Assembly (NCBI GenBank): GCA_947176045.1
Contig: CAMWPF010000016.1
Span: forward strand, 1 to 13,926
Reading direction: 5' to 3'
Length of the DNA: 13,926 nucleotides
DNA from: an uncultured Treponema sp.
Lineage (GTDB): Bacteria > Spirochaetota > Spirochaetia > Treponematales > Treponemataceae
Shown: one piece after another, positions 11,973 to 13,926 of the stretch
Numbering within the stretch: position 1 is the stretch's first letter
How the letters are laid out: each line of letters starts with the position of its first letter
Position numbers and translations under genes: made by a program
The notes under the pieces: model-generated
The model's database searches: none
What the model saw: only the letters and a program-made list of their open reading frames with translations
Told to the model about the DNA's origin: nothing

Positions 11973-13926
11973 AGATCAGCCCCCTTTTATCCCGGATCAT
12001 TTCCGACGGCTTCGCGCTTGCAAAGTCGTCGCGGCACCGTTTCCTTACGCCGGAGCACCTGCTGTGCGCCGCGCTTCAGGCGGACGCCGTCCGGACGGTG
12101 CTTCAGGACAGCGGCGCGGACATCGGCGCCATAAAGACGGACGCGGCGGCGTATCTGGAGCGGCAGGTTCCGCACCGGCGCGAGTCCGGGGAGCCGGAGC
12201 AGTCCGACGGAAGCAGGGACATCGCCGAGTCGGCGGGATTCCAGTCGGTTATGAACCGCGCCGCCTGCAGCTGCATCGACGACGGGCGGAACATCGTGGA
12301 CATCGCGGATCTGCTCATCAGCCTTTTTGATGAAAGGCGGAATTTCTGCTCGTTCTATATGCGCATCCATGGCGTCCGGCGCTCCGTTCTGGAAAGCGCC
12401 GCCGCAAAGCTCCGGACGGGGCAGCAGGAGGCGGCTGGTTCTAGCGCGGAATTCGGAGGCTCCGAAGCCGGCTCTGGAACGGGCGCTCCGCGTCAGCAGT
12501 TCCGTCCGGCGCTGGAGCGCTTCGCGGTCAATTTGACTGAACAGGCGAAGGGCGGCGCGTTCGACGAGCTGATCGGCAGGGAGGAGGAGCTTGCGCGCAC
12601 AATCCAAGTGCTGTGCCGCCGCACGAAGAACAATCCGCTGCACGTCGGCGACGCCGGCGTCGGAAAGACCGCCGTGACGCAGGGGCTTGCCCGCCGGATC
12701 GCAGCCGGCGATGTTCCCGACGATTTGAAGGGCGCGGAGGTTTTCAGCCTGGACGTGGGGCTGCTGCTTGCCGGAGCGAAATTCCGCGGGGACTTTGAGG
12801 AGCGGCTTCATTCCGTCGTGGAGGAACTTGCGGCGAAACGGAAGGCGGTTCTGTTCATCGATGAGATCCACATGATTATGGGCGCCGGAACCAACGGCAA
12901 TACGGCGGTGGACGCGGCGAACCTGCTCAAGCCCGCGCTCGCGGACGGAAAGATCCGCTGCATCGGTTCGACGACGTTCGAGGAGTATGCGCGGCATTTT
13001 GAGAAGGACCGCGCGCTTGTCCGCCGCTTCCAGAAGATTGACATCAACGAGCCGGACAGGGACGAGGCGGTTAGGATTGTCCGCGGGCTGCTTCCGCGGT
13101 ACGAGCGCCATCACGGCGTGCGCTACGGGCGCGGCGCGGCGGAGCGCGCAGTCGATCTGTCGGTGCAGTATCTTGCCGACCGGCGGCTGCCGGACAAGGC
13201 GCTCGACGTCATCGACGAGGCGGGCGCGTTCGTCAAAATCCGCTTCCACGGCGCGCGGCGCAGTCCGCCGGAACGCGCGCAGGATGCGCGGGAGGCTCCG
13301 TCCGGCGTCCCTGTGGTGTCCCTGTCGGCCGTCCGCCGTGTGGTTTCCAAAATGGCGGGCGTTCCGGTGGAAGCCGTCTCCGGCGGCGAGCGGGAGCGGC
13401 TCCGCCGCTTTCAGGAACGGCTTTCGGGACAGATTTTCGGACAGGACGAGGCGGTCGCCGCCGTTTCCGCCGCCGTGAAGAAGGCGCGCGCAGGATTGAA
13501 GAGTCCGGAAAAGCCGGAGGCGAGCTTCTTGTTCGTGGGGCCGACCGGCGTCGGAAAGACGGAGCTTGCGCGCGCGCTTGCCGACGCGCTCGGCGAGCCG
13601 CTGCTCCGCTTCGACATGAGCGAATATCAGGAGCGGCATTCTGCAAGCCGGCTTGTCGGCTCGCCGCCGGGATATGTCGGCTATGACGAGGGCGGCGTCC
13701 TGACGGACGGCGTGCGGAAGAATCCCCATTCGGTCGTCCTGTTCGATGAAATCGAAAAGGCGCATTCCGACATCTATTCGCTCTTTTTGCAGGTGATGGA
13801 CTATGGATTCCTCACAGACAGCCGCGGGCGCAAGGCGGACTTTCGGAACTGCATCGTCATCATGACGAGCAACGCCGGAGCGCGGGAGCTGGAGAAGGGC
13901 AGGGCGGGCTTCGGGCGCGCCGGGGA
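11969..13926 (+). CDS. clpA: ClpA, ATP-dependent Clp protease unfoldase subunit (3' partial)
   Basis: About 652 codons are visible and the frame runs off the right edge. ClpA is a hexameric AAA+ unfoldase that threads substrates into ClpP. The N-terminal Clp domain (about 1-145, with RFLTPEHLL) is followed by a Gly/Ser linker. NBD1 has Walker A GDAGVGKT (227-234) and Walker B LFIDEIH (D298/E299). NBD2 has Walker A GPTGVGKT (524-531), the RLVGSPPGYVGY stretch, and Walker B LFDEIEKAH (D593/E594). No long coiled-coil middle domain separates the two NBDs, which excludes ClpB and ClpC. Near the edge the sequence reads EKGRAGFG, where ClpP-partner unfoldases carry an [I/L]-G-[F/L] loop motif; Ala646 takes the first place. 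The start overlaps the clpS stop (ATGA), with GAGG at 11955-11958. A long open frame on the opposite strand across this gene is a GC-rich shadow. Confidence 0.95.
   Translation, partial: MKISPLLSRIISDGFALAKSSRHRFLTPEHLLCAALQADAVRTVLQDSGADIGAIKTDAAAYLERQVPHRRESGEPEQSDGSRDIAESAGFQSVMNRAACSCIDDGRNIVDIADLLISLFDERRNFCSFYMRIHGVRRSVLESAAAKLRTGQQEAAGSSAEFGGSEAGSGTGAPRQQFRPALERFAVNLTEQAKGGAFDELIGREEELARTIQVLCRRTKNNPLHVGDAGVGKTAVTQGLARRIAAGDVPDDLKGAEVFSLDVGLLLAGAKFRGDFEERLHSVVEELAAKRKAVLFIDEIHMIMGAGTNGNTAVDAANLLKPALADGKIRCIGSTTFEEYARHFEKDRALVRRFQKIDINEPDRDEAVRIVRGLLPRYERHHGVRYGRGAAERAVDLSVQYLADRRLPDKALDVIDEAGAFVKIRFHGARRSPPERAQDAREAPSGVPVVSLSAVRRVVSKMAGVPVEAVSGGERERLRRFQERLSGQIFGQDEAVAAVSAAVKKARAGLKSPEKPEASFLFVGPTGVGKTELARALADALGEPLLRFDMSEYQERHSASRLVGSPPGYVGYDEGGVLTDGVRKNPHSVVLFDEIEKAHSDIYSLFLQVMDYGFLTDSRGRKADFRNCIVIMTSNAGARELEKGRAGFGRAG

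Noticed and set aside
11987..13765. A 592-codon open frame on the minus strand
   Set aside because: It lies opposite clpA, whose frame shows every AAA+ motif in order. The minus-strand product is Arg/Ala/Leu-rich with no recognisable domain, the usual effect of high GC at third positions.

Overview
The window is GC-rich bacterial DNA packed with protein genes. It holds seven genes on both strands and no RNA genes, mobile elements or CRISPR. The gene content suggests a spirochaete, most likely a high-GC Treponema relative: a very long GH13 alpha-amylase-like protein, an HKD cardiolipin synthase, a lipoprotein-type lytic transglycosylase beside a membrane-anchored LysM protein, a rhomboid protease, and clpS-clpA. 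This taxonomic call is an inference from family resemblance and lipobox style; no marker gene is present.

Layout. Positions 1-3477 (+) carry a GH13 alpha-amylase-family protein whose reading frame is open to the left edge, so its true start is probably outside the window. It ends at a strong intrinsic terminator (3502-3536). Converging on it are two minus-strand genes: a threonine synthase homologue (4862-3564) with an apparently destroyed PLP-lysine site, and upstream of it a cardiolipin synthase (6533-4938). A 192-bp divergent region (6534-6725) separates these from two plus-strand envelope genes. The first (6726-8546) encodes an N-terminal Hsp70 substrate-binding-domain-like module, acidic repeats, one membrane segment and a C-terminal LysM domain. 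The second (8626-10749) is a Slt70-type lytic transglycosylase, predicted lipoprotein. A rhomboid protease (11535-10783) converges on the latter. Divergent from it are clpS (11649-11972) and clpA (11969 to the right edge, truncated), overlapping by ATGA.

How the genes work together. The LysM protein and the transglycosylase both point to peptidoglycan binding and turnover, and cardiolipin synthase to membrane lipid composition. ClpS and ClpA form the N-degron adaptor/unfoldase pair that feeds ClpP. The amylase-like protein belongs to alpha-glucan metabolism. No single pathway links all seven.

Three things stand out. (1) The LysM protein joins an Hsp70 peptide-binding-like domain, without the ATPase, to a peptidoglycan-binding domain across the inner membrane. 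(2) The threonine synthase homologue has Arg where the PLP Schiff-base Lys should be and also departs in its glycine-rich loops. (3) Four genes (threonine synthase homologue, transglycosylase, rhomboid, clpS) have a -10-like hexamer exactly 6 nt before the ATG and no Shine-Dalgarno sequence, which predicts leaderless mRNAs. The other genes do not show this arrangement.
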